The notes under the pieces are model-generated. The model had not been told where the DNA came from. It saw only the letters and a program-made list of their open reading frames with translations, and did not search any database. Shown here piece by piece: positions 46,231 to 56,989 of a stretch of DNA of 64,000 bases; the stretch's first letter is position 1; every line of letters starts with the position of its first letter. The stretch is from Hymenopellis radicata. Lineage: Eukaryota; Basidiomycota; Agaricomycetes; Agaricales; Physalacriaceae. The stretch spans positions 94,627 through 158,626 of the forward strand of contig JADNRX010000097.1 in NCBI GenBank assembly GCA_015501595.1, written 5' to 3'. The position numbers and the translations under genes are program-made.

Positions 46231-48875
46231 ATGAGTCGCTCATCCGCGCACCGTAGCAATAACAGAGTTCGCGCTCCGTATGCATCGCAGGCCTGCGACA
46301 TCTGCAGACGAAAGTGGGTGTTCTCTCTTGTCCGACGTTGGGCAGCGAGCTCATATCGTCTTGACTTTTCAGGAAAATACGCTGCGACGATCAGAGACCC
46401 GTATGTGGCCGTGTTCAGCGTCCAAGCGGCAGAACGAGGTCTGTCAGCTCCCTTCAAGATTCTAGTCAAAGCTGACGGTGGCCAAGTGCGCTTGGACAGG
46501 CGAACTCGTGCGACAGCCGCGTACGGAGGCCCACTTTGAAGCTCTGCGAAAGAGAATTGAAAGCCTTGAGGCATACAGTACCCTGCTTGAGAGCATCGTC
46601 GACAAATGCCGCGAGGAACACGGCGCGGAACATGCTCATTATCTAGATCTCCGACCCGTCAACGAATTTGAGATCGACGCCACCGAAGACAAGGATGATG
46701 CTACACAGGATCTTGTCGTCACTACCGAGAACCTCAAGGTATACTGTCTCTACTGTTGTCATTCACCTTGACTCATGATCAATATATAGCTTGAGGACCG
46801 TGACCTCGTCTTCTATGGTACGGCTGCGCCTTTCCGCTTCGCGGATTCTCCCGTGCACCAAACCCGCAGGTTCTCTGAGATCTTTGAGGACCCCACGGCT
46901 CATTATGTGCTGTGGATCCCGTCCATCCCGTCAACACCTCCCTCGACCGAAATCGTCAATCCGTCGTTCGAGTGGTCGCGTCATCTCCCAAGCGGGCCTC
47001 TTACCCGCCAAGAGCACGACAAGATCCTCGACCTTCTCTTTCGCTTCTTTACCTCCTGGTGTCTCCGCGTCGTACCCGTCCTCTTTCTGCGCGACATGTA
47101 CCGCTACATCTCGGCCCCAGGCATGCATACCAAGACTCCTCACTATTCGCCTATGCTCCATAACGCTCTTATCGCGCTGGCCACCGCGTTCTCTGACGAT
47201 CCGTTGATTAACAAGTGGGAAAACCGAGTCATGTACGCCCAGCGCGCTAAAGCCTATCTCGAGGACGAGTGTTCACAGCCCAACATATGTGTTGTTCAAG
47301 CTCTCAGTCTTCTTGGCAGCTTTCATTCGTCTCAAGGGGATCAGAATTTGGGGTATCTCTACTTCGGTCAGTACACACTGTCCCACCAGGTACTAGGCGC
47401 TAATCATTTGATGCCGTTACAGGTATGAGTACCAAAATTAGTCAAATTTTGGGACTGGGCGTTGACTGTTCACGGATGGTCAAGGCCGGTCTGATCAGTC
47501 ACGACGACATGCTTGACAGGAACTGGGCGCACTGGACTACTTTTAGCTTGGATGTGTGCTGGTCACTCTACGTCGGCAGGGACTGTTCTGTTCCGATCCC
47601 TGCTCACATCGAGGACATACCGGTGCCTTTTGTGGATTCTGAATTCGACCAAATTCCTTTCTATCATCACACTGCCAACATTCCCCCACAGCCCAGTTAC
47701 CTCAGCAAGACGTTTGCTGCGACCTGCGAACTGATCGTCGTAGCGCGGCGTGTGATGGGCGTCGTGAACGGTTTCGGCTCTAGCTCGAGCGGCAGAGGGG
47801 ACATCGTCAATGATGAGTTGATTAGTCGAATGGAGTAGGTTCATACTATTATTACTTGGGCATGATCTAATCTTTTTGCAGCGTGCAACTGAACCATTGG
47901 AAGTCCAGTTTATCGCCGGAGGTCGACCTGAACAACCATTCGCGTGCATCAGCAACGCCGCATCGCTTAATGATGCATCTCTTGTACGAATTGATGTTTG
48001 TGCTCCTTCATCGGCCGTTTTTCCATCGCAAGCAGCAACATGCGGGGAGACTGATTGATCATCGCAAGGTATCTGTTTTAGATTGGCGATTGGTTCGAGG
48101 TCGACTGACAGATTACCAGCTGTGCAAACGTGCCGCGGAACGAATTATGTCAATTCTGGAGACCTGGCAGAAACTCTATACGCTCCGCTACGTGCCTATT
48201 ACCCTTTTCCAAGCCGTTTTCAGCGCGGGTACTGTCTTTCTCTTGTTACACCGACAGGCGACTCGCTCCAGGGGTACTTCGCTCACGCGTAATCGGTCGT
48301 CTTCGAACCCCACTGCACCCTCTGCGTACCCCGTAACGCTGACTCGTGCACCCTCGGATGGTGCTGGGTCCCGACCCACTAGTGCGCACATTGTCAAGGT
48401 CGAGCTTTGCATTGGATACCTACAGGAAATTGGTCGCTCGTGGAAATGTGCTCTCAAGATTGCTTCTATTCTGTCGAAGCTGCTTGAGGAGCAAGTGGGG
48501 CCTTCTTCTGCAGCGAGCACGCCATCTGCCACCCACACTGTCAACTTGAACAAGGAAGAAGTCAGATACTCCCCCCCTCCTGGACCACCACCAGGATATG
48601 TCGACGACTTTTTCAAGTTCGATGCCGCCATTACTGTGGACCAGCCTGCGGCTGTAGCTGGATTGTTTGATACGGACTACATCCAGCTGCAGTTGGAGGA
48701 CCAATTGAAGGGCCTCTATCCGCAGACGAATGGGTTCTCTTCTTCGTTTTTATCTGCATCTCCGCAGACCCTCCAGCCTATGCAATCGACGACTGACATT
48801 GATATGTTGTTCGCCGATCTGCCAATGCTAGACAGCTACAACAACCAGTTTGCGACTGTGCAAGCTGGTAGGTAG
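46231..48875 (+). CDS. Zn2Cys6 transcription factor with fungal-specific domain (paralogue B)
   Basis: Nuclear regulator, paralogue of 35986-38782. MSRSSAHRSNNRVRAPYASQ leads to ACDICRRKKIRCDDQRPVC; the second half of the zinc cluster (CSASKRQNEC) is reached only if one base is added at about 46407-46412 (TGTGGCCGTGT). It continues RQPRTEAHFEALRKRIESLE, RFFTSWCLRVVPVLFLRDMY, HYSPMLHNALIALATAFSDD, SLLGSFHSSQGDQNLGYLYF, DVCWSLYVGRDCSVPIPAH, SRASATPHRLMMHLLYELMF, LLHRPFFHRKQQH and YTLRYVPITLFQAVFSAGTV. The C-terminus is Pro/Ser-rich, then acidic (TTDIDMLFADLPMLDSYNNQ), likely an activation region. Introns match paralogue A (after NLK, at GMST, after RK). Without the added base the zinc cluster would be destroyed. 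Confidence 0.9.
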
Positions 48876-49453
48876 CGTTCGATTATTCTCTGTGGATCGG
48901 AGAGTTAAGTATATGACTATTTTCACGATATGTTCTGTTTTAATGCCTGTATGTTACTTGATGTTGTTTTTCGTAGTACCATTATTTAAGTGTACTGTAG
49001 CTATCTTGTATTGCTTTGAATGTATCACCTTTCACTTTGCTTGTCAAGGTCCTTCCACAGTGTAAATGCATATGCCAATGTCACTGGTTCTGCACTGAAA
49101 TCTTCCCAAATATCGCTGGCCCCTCTTTATGGTAGGTTGCGGTTTCCTGAGGAGTATAAGCTTCTTGAACCCGACCCGACAGAAACAGAGGGAGATAGTG
49201 CACACAAAACACACCTTGTGACCATCCATGAGAGTAAATCCTCCATGAGTATCGATGGAGAGGTTGATGAGGGCGGCGAGACGACAAGTCCGAGCCCGGC
49301 CAATTTGATGTCGCTGCTAAAAATCTCTACTTCAGTACTTAAGTTGCGTTCGTACTTACACAGTTCCTGAACGACAAGGCTCGTGATCAACTCGCGTCGT
49401 CACGTGGCTTATGTGCTCTTTCTTTCCGCCAAGTTGCAACGCGTTCCCACCGC
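48876..49453. other. Intergenic or possible upstream exon
   Basis: A plus-strand frame (49020-49370) reads LLEPDPTETEGDSAHKTHLV and SMSIDGEVDEGGETTSPSPA, protein-like and acidic. It may be an upstream exon of the coiled-coil gene that follows, but no clean splice join was found. Confidence 0.35.
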
Positions 49454-50921
49454 ATGTTGACGTTCGCCTCCCTCTGGCAGCTCCTCTGGCCACCTGCTCG
49501 ACGACGCAGAGCTGCCATGGTCCAAGCACAAGAAGAGCGGCATCCAGTTCTCATCAACACCAACGGCATACCTGGGGGTGACGAGCAGTGGGCGGGAAGA
49601 ATGGTCAGCCACCTGCTATGGCACGGCGCGGCGCTATATTTCGGAGACCTCTTTGTCTCGTCGATCCTCCTGTGCAAGGAGTCTCCGTCCCTCAAGAATC
49701 GCCGGGATCGGGAGCGCGAGTGGATTCGCGCCGTTGTCTCTCGGAAATCATCATCACGACGTTCCCGCGATGATGTTGCCATACTGCACATCTACGGACG
49801 GCCCAGGTCTGAGAACCAGTTGATCAGCTCCCAACTGTGTGCTCCCCAACAGGCGTCCGATGAGCCTGTAGCTGCCGATCGACGACCACCGCGCTACACC
49901 CACGCACACTCGCCCACTTCTTCCATTGCCAGCTTTAGGTCATTTGTGTCGCGCTGGTCCAACGACACGTCTCGCAGTAGTCGTTCTGGCTCGAAAAATA
50001 GCTGGCCTTTCAGTCGCGACACTTGCTCCGCGGCCACTGTCGAGCCTCGTGCGGGCCACCGTATCTCCGGGGGCTCAGCTGATTTGGGCCCACCGCCTGA
50101 CATCCCTCCAGGCAACTTGGATTCGTCTGAGAATCGCATACGCATCTTCTCGAAAGGCATTTCTGACAATTATCACCTCGAGAATAATGTCTGCTCGTCT
50201 TTCACCGACATGCCCGCAGGCTTACTCTTAGTCGAGCAACTTCTCCGACTTGTGCACAGCGCGTCATATGAAGTAGGTCAGTTCAAATTTGGCGATGCGC
50301 AAAACGAAGTGCTTGTGCGTGTGATATGGAATGTGCTTCGTCGTGTAGTGCTGCATGCACTCGACAGAGGGTTCACTGATGTCGTGGAGCGCGCTGAGGA
50401 TGTCTGGAAGCCTCAAGGCTCTACGGCAGTACTCCACGCCACATCTCAAGCTGGCGAGCCTCTGAACCTCAGGTGGCTCACGGACCTGGTTGATCATCGA
50501 CACAGCCAAGACTGGCGAACTTTCAAGAAGGATCAGCATAGTGCTAAGAAGGTATGTTGTCAGGAATACTCTTCAATGTAGCAACTAAAGTTTTGTTGTA
50601 GGAACAGAAAGAGGAACTACGGACCAAGGAAAACCTGGCACAGGCAAAGAAGGACCTGCACCGGCTGACAAGGACTTGCACAGGGCTGACAAGGACCTGC
50701 GCCGGGCTGACCGGAAAGCTGAGGAGAGCAGCCGGAAAGCTGAGCAGGAGAGCAGGAGAGCTGAGCAGGAGAGCCGGAGAGCTGACGAAGAGCGCAAGCG
50801 ACGTAAAGAGGAGAGCCGAAGAGCTGAGGAGGCTGACCGGAGAGCTGAAGAGTCTGCCAAGATAATTCAGGATCTTCAGAAACGGTTGGAAGCTGCTACG
50901 CGCCCGCGTCATGATCAGTAG
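49454..50921 (+). CDS. Uncharacterised protein with C-terminal RAEE-repeat coiled coil
   Basis: A 375-codon frame starts at ATG 49454. Its N-terminal half is Arg/Ser-rich (RFVSRW-type FRSFVSRWSNDTSRSSRSGS). A domain-like part follows: AGLLLVEQLLRLVHSASYEV, RVIWNVLRRVVLHALDRGF and EDVWKPQGSTAVLHATSQAG. An intron at about 50551-50602 (after SAKK) leads to EQKEELRTKENLAQAKKDLH. The rest is a charged coiled coil of repeats (ADKDLHRADKDLRRADRKAE, KAEQESRRAEQESRRADEER), ending EAATRPRHDQ at 50921. To stay in frame one G must be added at 50663-50664 (CACCGGCTGAC; sister repeats have GGGCTGAC). No known domain recognised; a filament or scaffold role is a guess. Confidence 0.6.
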
Positions 50922-51208
50922 TGCCTCAAATTCCTGTTTTATTTTTTCCTCGTTACATTTCTGTGTTGTTGTACAAGTTGTTAAGCTCTGCAGCATGCCA
51001 CATTGTCTAGAGTATTTGCCTCAATCTATTTAATGCTGATCTTGGTTTTCAGCCGCCGTAGCCGGTACTTCACAAGTTTGAACAGCAAGTCCAGAAACTT
51101 CAGGAAGGTTCTGCTGACTAAGCCAATCATATTTTGCCCTGCCTCGACAGCTACTCTCATCTCCACTAGATTCTGCGTTCTCCTTTGTAGAAGCTGTAGA
51201 TCTATCTT

Positions 51209-52398
51209 ATGGCGAAACCTCTCACTTATTTCGATATTACTATCGGCGGCGAGCCTGCAGGCCGCATAATATTCGAGCTCTACTCTGATCTCGTACCGAA
51301 AACCACCGACAACTTTTACGCGCTCTGCCAAGGACGGACCAACGACGATGGCGTCTTTCTTGGATACAAAGGATCCGGCTTCCATCGCGTTATCAAAGGG
51401 TAAAATCTCCCATCGCCCCTACGAGATTATTGTGGCTCACGCGTCGTGCATACTACAGCTTCATGTGCCAAGGAGGTGACTTTACCAACCACAACGGCAC
51501 GGGCGGAATAAGCATCTACGGCGAGAAATTCGCAGACGAGGACTTTGCGGTGAACCACACGAAGCCGTTCCTGCTCTCCATGGCCAACGCGGGGGCCAAC
51601 ACCAACGGATCGCAGTTCTTCATCACCACGGTGCCCACGCCGCATCTCGATGGGAAGCACGTCGTGTTCGGGGAGGTCGTGCGCGGGAAGGGCATCGTGC
51701 GCAAGATCGAGAACCTGCCCGCCGGCGCGCAGGACAAGCCGTCCAAGGACGTCCTCATCGCGGACTGCGGCGCGCTCGACGCGCTCCCGGCCCTCGAGCA
51801 GGGCGGCGCGGGCGACGTGTACGAGGACTTTCCCGAGGACGACGAGCACGATATGGATAAGCCCGAGGTCGCGCTCGAGATTGCGGGCACGATACGCGAG
51901 CTCGGGAACGCCGCGTTCAAGGCGGGGCAGCACGCCGAGGCGCTGGACAAGTGGGAGAAGAGTCTGCGGTATCTGGATGTGAATCCCGTGCTGCCCGAGG
52001 ACACGCCAGCGGAGATTAGGGAAAAGTACGCGTCTCTTAAGAGCGCGCTGCTCCTCAATGGTGCACTTGCCGGGGCGAAAGTACGCCCTAGAACGGGTAT
52101 AACGCTCGCTTCGAGAGCGCTCGACATGGTACCATCCATTTCCGATGGCGATAAAGGTACTTGTATCATTATGTCGTGTGCAATGTATACTAAAGGTGTT
52201 GCAGCGAAAGCACTTTACCGCCGCGCCTTGTCACACGCGGCGCTGAAGAACGACGAAGAAGCAGAAGAGGACCTGGTCGCGGCTAACGCGCTAGTCCCTT
52301 CCGATGCCGCGATCTCTGGCGAACTTGCCAAGACGCGCGTGCGCATGAAGGAGAAGAAGGAAAAGGCCAAGAAGGCGTTCAAGAAGATGTTTGGTTAG
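51209..52398 (+). CDS. CPR6: Cyclophilin-40 (peptidyl-prolyl isomerase with TPR, Hsp90 co-chaperone)
   Basis: Cytosolic Cyp40. Exons 51209-51399, 51459-52156, 52205-52398 give 360 residues. The N-terminal cyclophilin domain has [40 protein letters not shown] (catalytic Arg in FHRVI), [20 protein letters not shown] (FFIT) and [17 protein letters not shown] spacer ([16 protein letters not shown]) leads to the TPR region: [54 protein letters not shown]. It ends in a basic tail [13 protein letters not shown]. In this family the TPRs bind the MEEVD end of Hsp90. GC-rich third positions in exon 2 suggest strong expression. The VRPRTGIT stretch between TPR helices might contain a very short intron but reads in frame. 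Confidence 0.96.
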
Positions 52399-53035
52399 AC
52401 TTGAACGTGTTAGACTGTATTAACTGTAAGAACGCATGGTTAGGTTATCTCGCTCATCACCCATGACGGCAAGCAACGGGTTGATTGGAAAATCCCCTTC
52501 ATTATGTTGACAGGCAACGTGAAAGTGTCCCTCGAACGCCGCAACTCCGCCAGAGATACTCCTTATGCCGAACAGATGATGGCAGTCGTCCTGATGAAGA
52601 TAGCGAGATACGCCCATGGACCTCCCGGCTGTTGCGCTGCAATTGTTCTAGCTCTTCAAAAAACTCCGAATAGCACGAACGCCGCGATAGCGACCAAGGC
52701 AGATCTGCGTCTTTACTCCGAGCTGCATGCAAAAAAAGTCCATATGTATAGCTGAATAAATTTACGACGATAAAAAAACAACGAAACTATCCGAATGTAA
52801 ATCCAAAAGGTCCGGGAAAGCAGCTCCTTCTTCTTTCATTCAATTCAACGTCAAAGATCTGCCAGAAATCGAATCTTCCTCCTGATTGACGCCCCTCTCC
52901 TCCTCATCCTCCTCGCGGCGAGCACAAGCCCTCGTCTAATAAATCGACCATAAAATATCGTGTGGTAACATGGGCAACGTGAACTTCTTGTCTTGCTTCT
53001 CATATTATACATATCTCCGTCTCCGTGGGAATAGA
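52399..53035. other. Intergenic region
   Basis: Between the convergent CPR6 and the membrane gene; A-rich runs (GATAAAAAAACAACG at 52770) suit 3' processing. No coding frame recognised. Confidence 0.5.
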
Positions 53036-53632
53036 TCACACCATCGTGGATGGGGGCTGACGTGGATGCGCGGGAGGCTGCTGTCGTGGTGGAGACAGTG
53101 AGCGCGAGCGACGAGGTGGAGGCGTCGCAATAGCTGGCCCTTGAGTGGTGGTGGGTATCCGGGGTGGCGGGGGTATGGATTTCGGGGTCGGCTTACGGAA
53201 CGTCTATACACTAATTAGCGAATGCCCTCAACAAGGCAAAACTAGAAGACATACATGCCGCGACATTATCATCTTTGCCATGGACACTGGTGGCTGTTTT
53301 TCGTACACAACACCTGTGTGCTCTATGAGCCGGAAAAAGCCACCGCATAAAGGGCGCAGATACGCACGACGCTGAGCCTCGACCATCTCCAGCGACATCT
53401 TATTGTCGCTGGCCGACTTTCCAGTAAATTTGCGGGCTAGGGAGCCGTGCAGTGACCGAGCCTCGTCAGGGAGGTTCTCGAGTGTAAGCACGCCCCACAG
53501 CGACAGCTTGCCGCTATGACCGCGGTGGCATCGGTAGGCCCAGAGAACGACGAGCAGGAGGCCGACGAGTGCTAGCGAAAGCACCGAGAAGGCACACGAC
53601 GAGGCGCAGTCCACGGGAATGAGCAAATGCAT
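53036..53632 (-). CDS. Small single-pass membrane protein with Pro-rich tail
   Basis: Exons 53255-53632 and 53036-53203 (intron 51 nt) give 181 residues. Near the N-terminus is one membrane span (CAFSVLSLALVGLLLVVLWA) followed by basic YRCHRGHSGK, so a signal-anchor with the C-terminus in the cytosol is likely. The middle contains ENLPDEARSLHGSLARKFTG and EMVEAQRRAYLRPLCGGFFR. The second exon is Pro/Arg-rich (PPPPRIPTTTQGPAIATPPP, SLSPPRQQPPAHP). Proline motifs of this kind can bind SH3/WW domains, but no partner is known. Confidence 0.65.
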
Positions 53633-53780
53633 CGCTGAACGTCGTGGAAGGAGGCAACCATCAAGTCTGATGGGACCTCTACTTTTAAGTATAGGCGATG
53701 ACTAAGGACCGGCTACGTGCTTCCTTCCTCCTTTTTTCCTTTTTTAATTTAATATCCGTATGGCTGCTAGCTGCATGGAA

Positions 53781-54204
53781 CTAATTATCGATCTGTTTCT
53801 CTTGATGTCTCCCCCATTCTGAATCCCCATCTCCATCTCCTCCTCTTCCCCGACCATCACCAGAAGCTCCATTCAATCTGTCGGGCGGTGTCTTTGACAC
53901 TGACACACTCGTAGTTCCACCCACTAGGTTACCAGCAGTGGATGGCCGGCCCAGGCGGGTACGATCTTCGCGCCACTGCACGAAATATTCGACGCTATCG
54001 GCATTTGCTTATCTCGTCTATGAACGCCTGAAACTCGGCCCTGTATGCACTTAATGAGAGTCTGATGCCCCTGCCGCATTTGGCGCACGACGCACAAACC
54101 TGTGTCTCATTTCTCTTCGTCTTCTGCTTCTGAGCTCCTTTGACGCCCGTCTGAGTCGGTTTCACTCCTCCGAACGATACGTATGTCCGCTCGGGATTGG
54201 GCAA
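53781..54204 (-). CDS. Uncharacterised small protein
   Basis: Minus strand: GGVKPTQTGVKGAQKQKTKR and ETQVCASCAKCGRGIRLSLS, with a CxxCxxC cluster, then YRAEFQAFIDEIS. After a probable short intron ending ...GATAG near 53994 it continues VEYFVQWREDRTRLGRPSTA and a Gly/Asp-rich tail to a stop at 53781. The Cys cluster might bind metal. The 5' end is not fixed; an exon near 54210-54480 is possible. Confidence 0.35.
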
Positions 54205-54489
54205 TTGAAGCCGTTCTGTCTACGCCGTTTACATACGCGTGTTTGTGGACACTGGACAGTGCAGCTCATATTCGTCGTCATGCTAAAGCATTGCGCCACT
54301 ATTATTACACGGATACACGAGGCGCAACTTTGATCAAATCTCAATATCTTGTTGATTGTTGATCGCCGTCCGAGGCGCGCTCTAGACTTTCTCACGTTCG
54401 TCGTAACTCTGGCGTCTTCACACACCGCAGATAACATAGGAGTCTGACGACGACTACACCACACCGTGGAGTGTGTTAACACGAACTCG

Positions 54490-55622
54490 TTAGAGATTCT
54501 TCTTCTTCTTTAGACTGCCCCTTCGTCGCATCGCGACCCCTCAAAATTCGCGTCTTATAATCATTATCCGAGCCACGTCTGACCTAGACACTTTGACCGC
54601 GGCACTTGCGACCTACATACCGTGCGTCATAGAATTGTCTGCACGTAGGTCTCAGTCGCGCCAATTGGCCTCCTCCCGACCCAAATGTCATTAGCCGGGA
54701 CCTCTGAGTACGAGGTAAGCAGACCTTCTTCCACTTTCGCACCCGGTTGGACTCAATATGGGTAATACCTCCCTAGTCCAGAGGCTTACCTCGATCTGAC
54801 AGCGGAAAGAGCTTCTAGCACTTGAAGTTGAAAAATTTCCAACGAATAATGCCCGAGGTAAGTAAGTACGTTGGCTGGGACATGGTAGACTAGCGGCGGA
54901 TAATCTGCGGTGACGGCAGGATCTACAGTTACGCCACGCCGGAACATTGTCGCGGTCATGTCAATGCCTATTGGTGGCCTACGCTGAATCGAGAACACGC
55001 GATCATGTGATGGCAGCGCTTGACGCAGTACATGGTCATTATAAGCTACAGGTGTCATTCTAGTCACATTTCAGAAGGGTCATATGGCTAGTACCGATAG
55101 ATGAGATCGGGTATACGAAGCACAACACGGCGGATGACGCGTCCCCAACCTATCCACTACTAACTCGACACATCTACGTCTCGGTACTAAGTGCATGCTT
55201 ATCTTTGTACCGCTCCCAAACATCCACCCACGCCTCATTCGGGCGTGCTCGCCAGAATAGTTGTCGAAGAAAACATCCTCCTCCTTCCAATCTGTCCAGA
55301 CGATTTCGCAGGTATCATTTATCTGAGGAGTGGCTGCCATAATACTGGTCGGTGTCAATGTCAGTCATCCAGTAAAATCTGCACCAAGACAGAAGGCCCT
55401 TTCTAGACGTTGTCGCAGCGCATTTTCAAGTGGTGGAGATGACGAACATCAACAGTGTGATAGATCCCAACGATACAGAATAAGACAATAATATAGAGAA
55501 TTCACTACATTCAAGTTCGCAGTAATAAATGTTGTATACACCCATTCCTTTGGGGGCCCGACCTTCCCATCACATACAGGAGAACGTGGCTCCATGGCTT
55601 CAGCAAAAATGCGCAAGACGCT
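54490..55622. other. Unassigned stretch
   Basis: Minus-strand pieces such as PPLVYHVPANVLTYLGHYSL (54790-54900) and CEIVWTDWKEEDVFFDNYSG (55240-55320) look protein-like but do not join into a gene. TTCTTCTTCTTTAG near 54500 is simple sequence. Confidence 0.35.
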
Positions 55623-55837
55623 TCAGTCCTCGTCATTACCCGCCGCGTCTACAATCTGACAGCCCGAATCGCTGCGCTGCCGCTTACTGCGATGCCTGTT
55701 CCAGACGTCGACCCAAGCCGCTGGTTGGGCCAAAGCATCCTTAAGGCTTCGCACGGGCTCGGCGCCACAGTCGTCAAGATTGTCATCCTCCCAACGCGCG
55801 CGTGCCTTTTTGGAGGTCTTATGTACCCAAGGCTCGA

Positions 55838-55845
55838 CTCTTGAT
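55838..55845 (+). repeat. Target-site duplication, left (CTCTTGAT)
   Basis: Eight bases directly before the left TIR, repeated exactly at 56982-56989. Confidence 0.9.
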
Positions 55846-56981
55846 TAGAGACCTCAACGAGTCCAACGCGAGTCAGACTCGCGACTCGTGACGTGGGTAC
55901 CCACGCAAAAAGAAGTCCAGTTCAGACTCGCGTCGGACTCGACTCGCGATGACTCGTGAGTCATCGCGAGTCCACTCGCGAGTACTCACCATGAGTCCGA
56001 GTCATCTCGGATACTCACGAGTACTCGCGAGTCCATACACCCCCAAGTATTCATGCGCAGCGAGCATCCCCGGGCAATGGCACGGGGACAGTCAGCTGGG
56101 CATGAGGGTATGGTGGGGGTGATGGTGGAAGGATGGTGGGGGTGGGGGTGGAAGGATAGTGGTGGTGGTGGAGGATGGTGGTGGTGGTGGTGGTGGTCGA
56201 CTCCGAACGACTCGTCGTCGCGTCCATCTCGCGTCATCCGCCTCATCGCATCGCATCCCCCTCCTCATCGCATCATCATCGTGTCGTCGTCGTCGTCATC
56301 CTCATCCTCATCCATTGTTGGCACCGCAATCCAGTTGGTGTCAGCAATCCAGTGATTGGATCGTGTGCTGCCCGTTTGCGGGGCTTACGCATCCTATCGA
56401 CGCCGACTCAAAGTCGAGCGTCGGTCATGTCGGCGCCGACTTGAAGTCGAGCGCCGATAGCGTCGTCGCCGACCTGAAGTCGAGCAACGAGTGTCCGAGT
56501 CGTGCTCCAGCTCTGCTGCTAGCGCAGAGCCAGCAGCAGCAGGCCCGGCACAAAGCCGAGGCCAAAGACACACCCCACAGGCTGCCTGACAATCGTCAGA
56601 GCAGCGGGGGCGACAATCGTCGCTCCCCAGGTGGTCGTGGTGGTGGTAAGAGGTACAGAGATATCACCCGATCAGACGCTTACGCGTCGCTTCGGGACTC
56701 GGCCCGAGTCGCCGGATCTGGCGAAATTGTTGCGTATAGCTCGTTTGAGCCACGCAAGGGTCCGTTTGAGTTGGCAAAAATTTGTAAATTAAGATAAATT
56801 ACATAGCTAAATATTTGCGAGTCATCATATGATGACTCGCAGTCAGCAGAGCCATACTCAGACTCGCGACCGGACTCGTGACTACGTGACTCGCGAGTCA
56901 CGCGAGTCCGAACGCCGACGTGCCCGAGGCGAGTCGAGTCACCAGATGACTCGGTGACTCGGTGACTCGTTGAGGTCTCTA
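55846..56981 (+). mobile_element. Non-autonomous hAT-type DNA transposon, 1136 bp
   Basis: Perfect 18-bp terminal inverted repeats: TAGAGACCTCAACGAGTC at 55846 and its exact complement ending at 56981. They are bounded by an exact 8-bp target duplication (CTCTTGAT). An 8-bp duplication and a TAG...CTA end are features of the hAT superfamily. Both ends are packed with subterminal GACTCG/CGAGTC motifs (about 55860-56030 and 56818-56970), the usual transposase-binding layout. No transposase (RNase H-like or hATC) is encoded. The interior carries a (GGT)n tract at 56145-56196, (TCATCG)n-like simple sequence, and an open frame to 56797. Confidence 0.9.
56401..56490 (+). repeat. Three 33-bp tandem repeats inside the transposon
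   Basis: CGCCGACTCAAAGTCGAGCG recurs at 56401, 56434 and 56467 with exact 33-bp spacing, each holding a near-palindrome GACTTGAAGTC. In the open frame they encode an 11-residue repeat (ADSKSSVGHVG, ADLKSSADSVV, ADLKSSNECPS). Confidence 0.75.
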
Positions 56982-56989
56982 CTCTTGAT
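56982..56989 (+). repeat. Target-site duplication, right (CTCTTGAT)
   Basis: Directly follows the right TIR and equals 55838-55845. Confidence 0.9.

Noticed and set aside
51516..52169. 217-codon minus-strand ORF opposite cyclophilin-40
   Set aside because: Antisense shadow of a GC-rich, well-supported exon.
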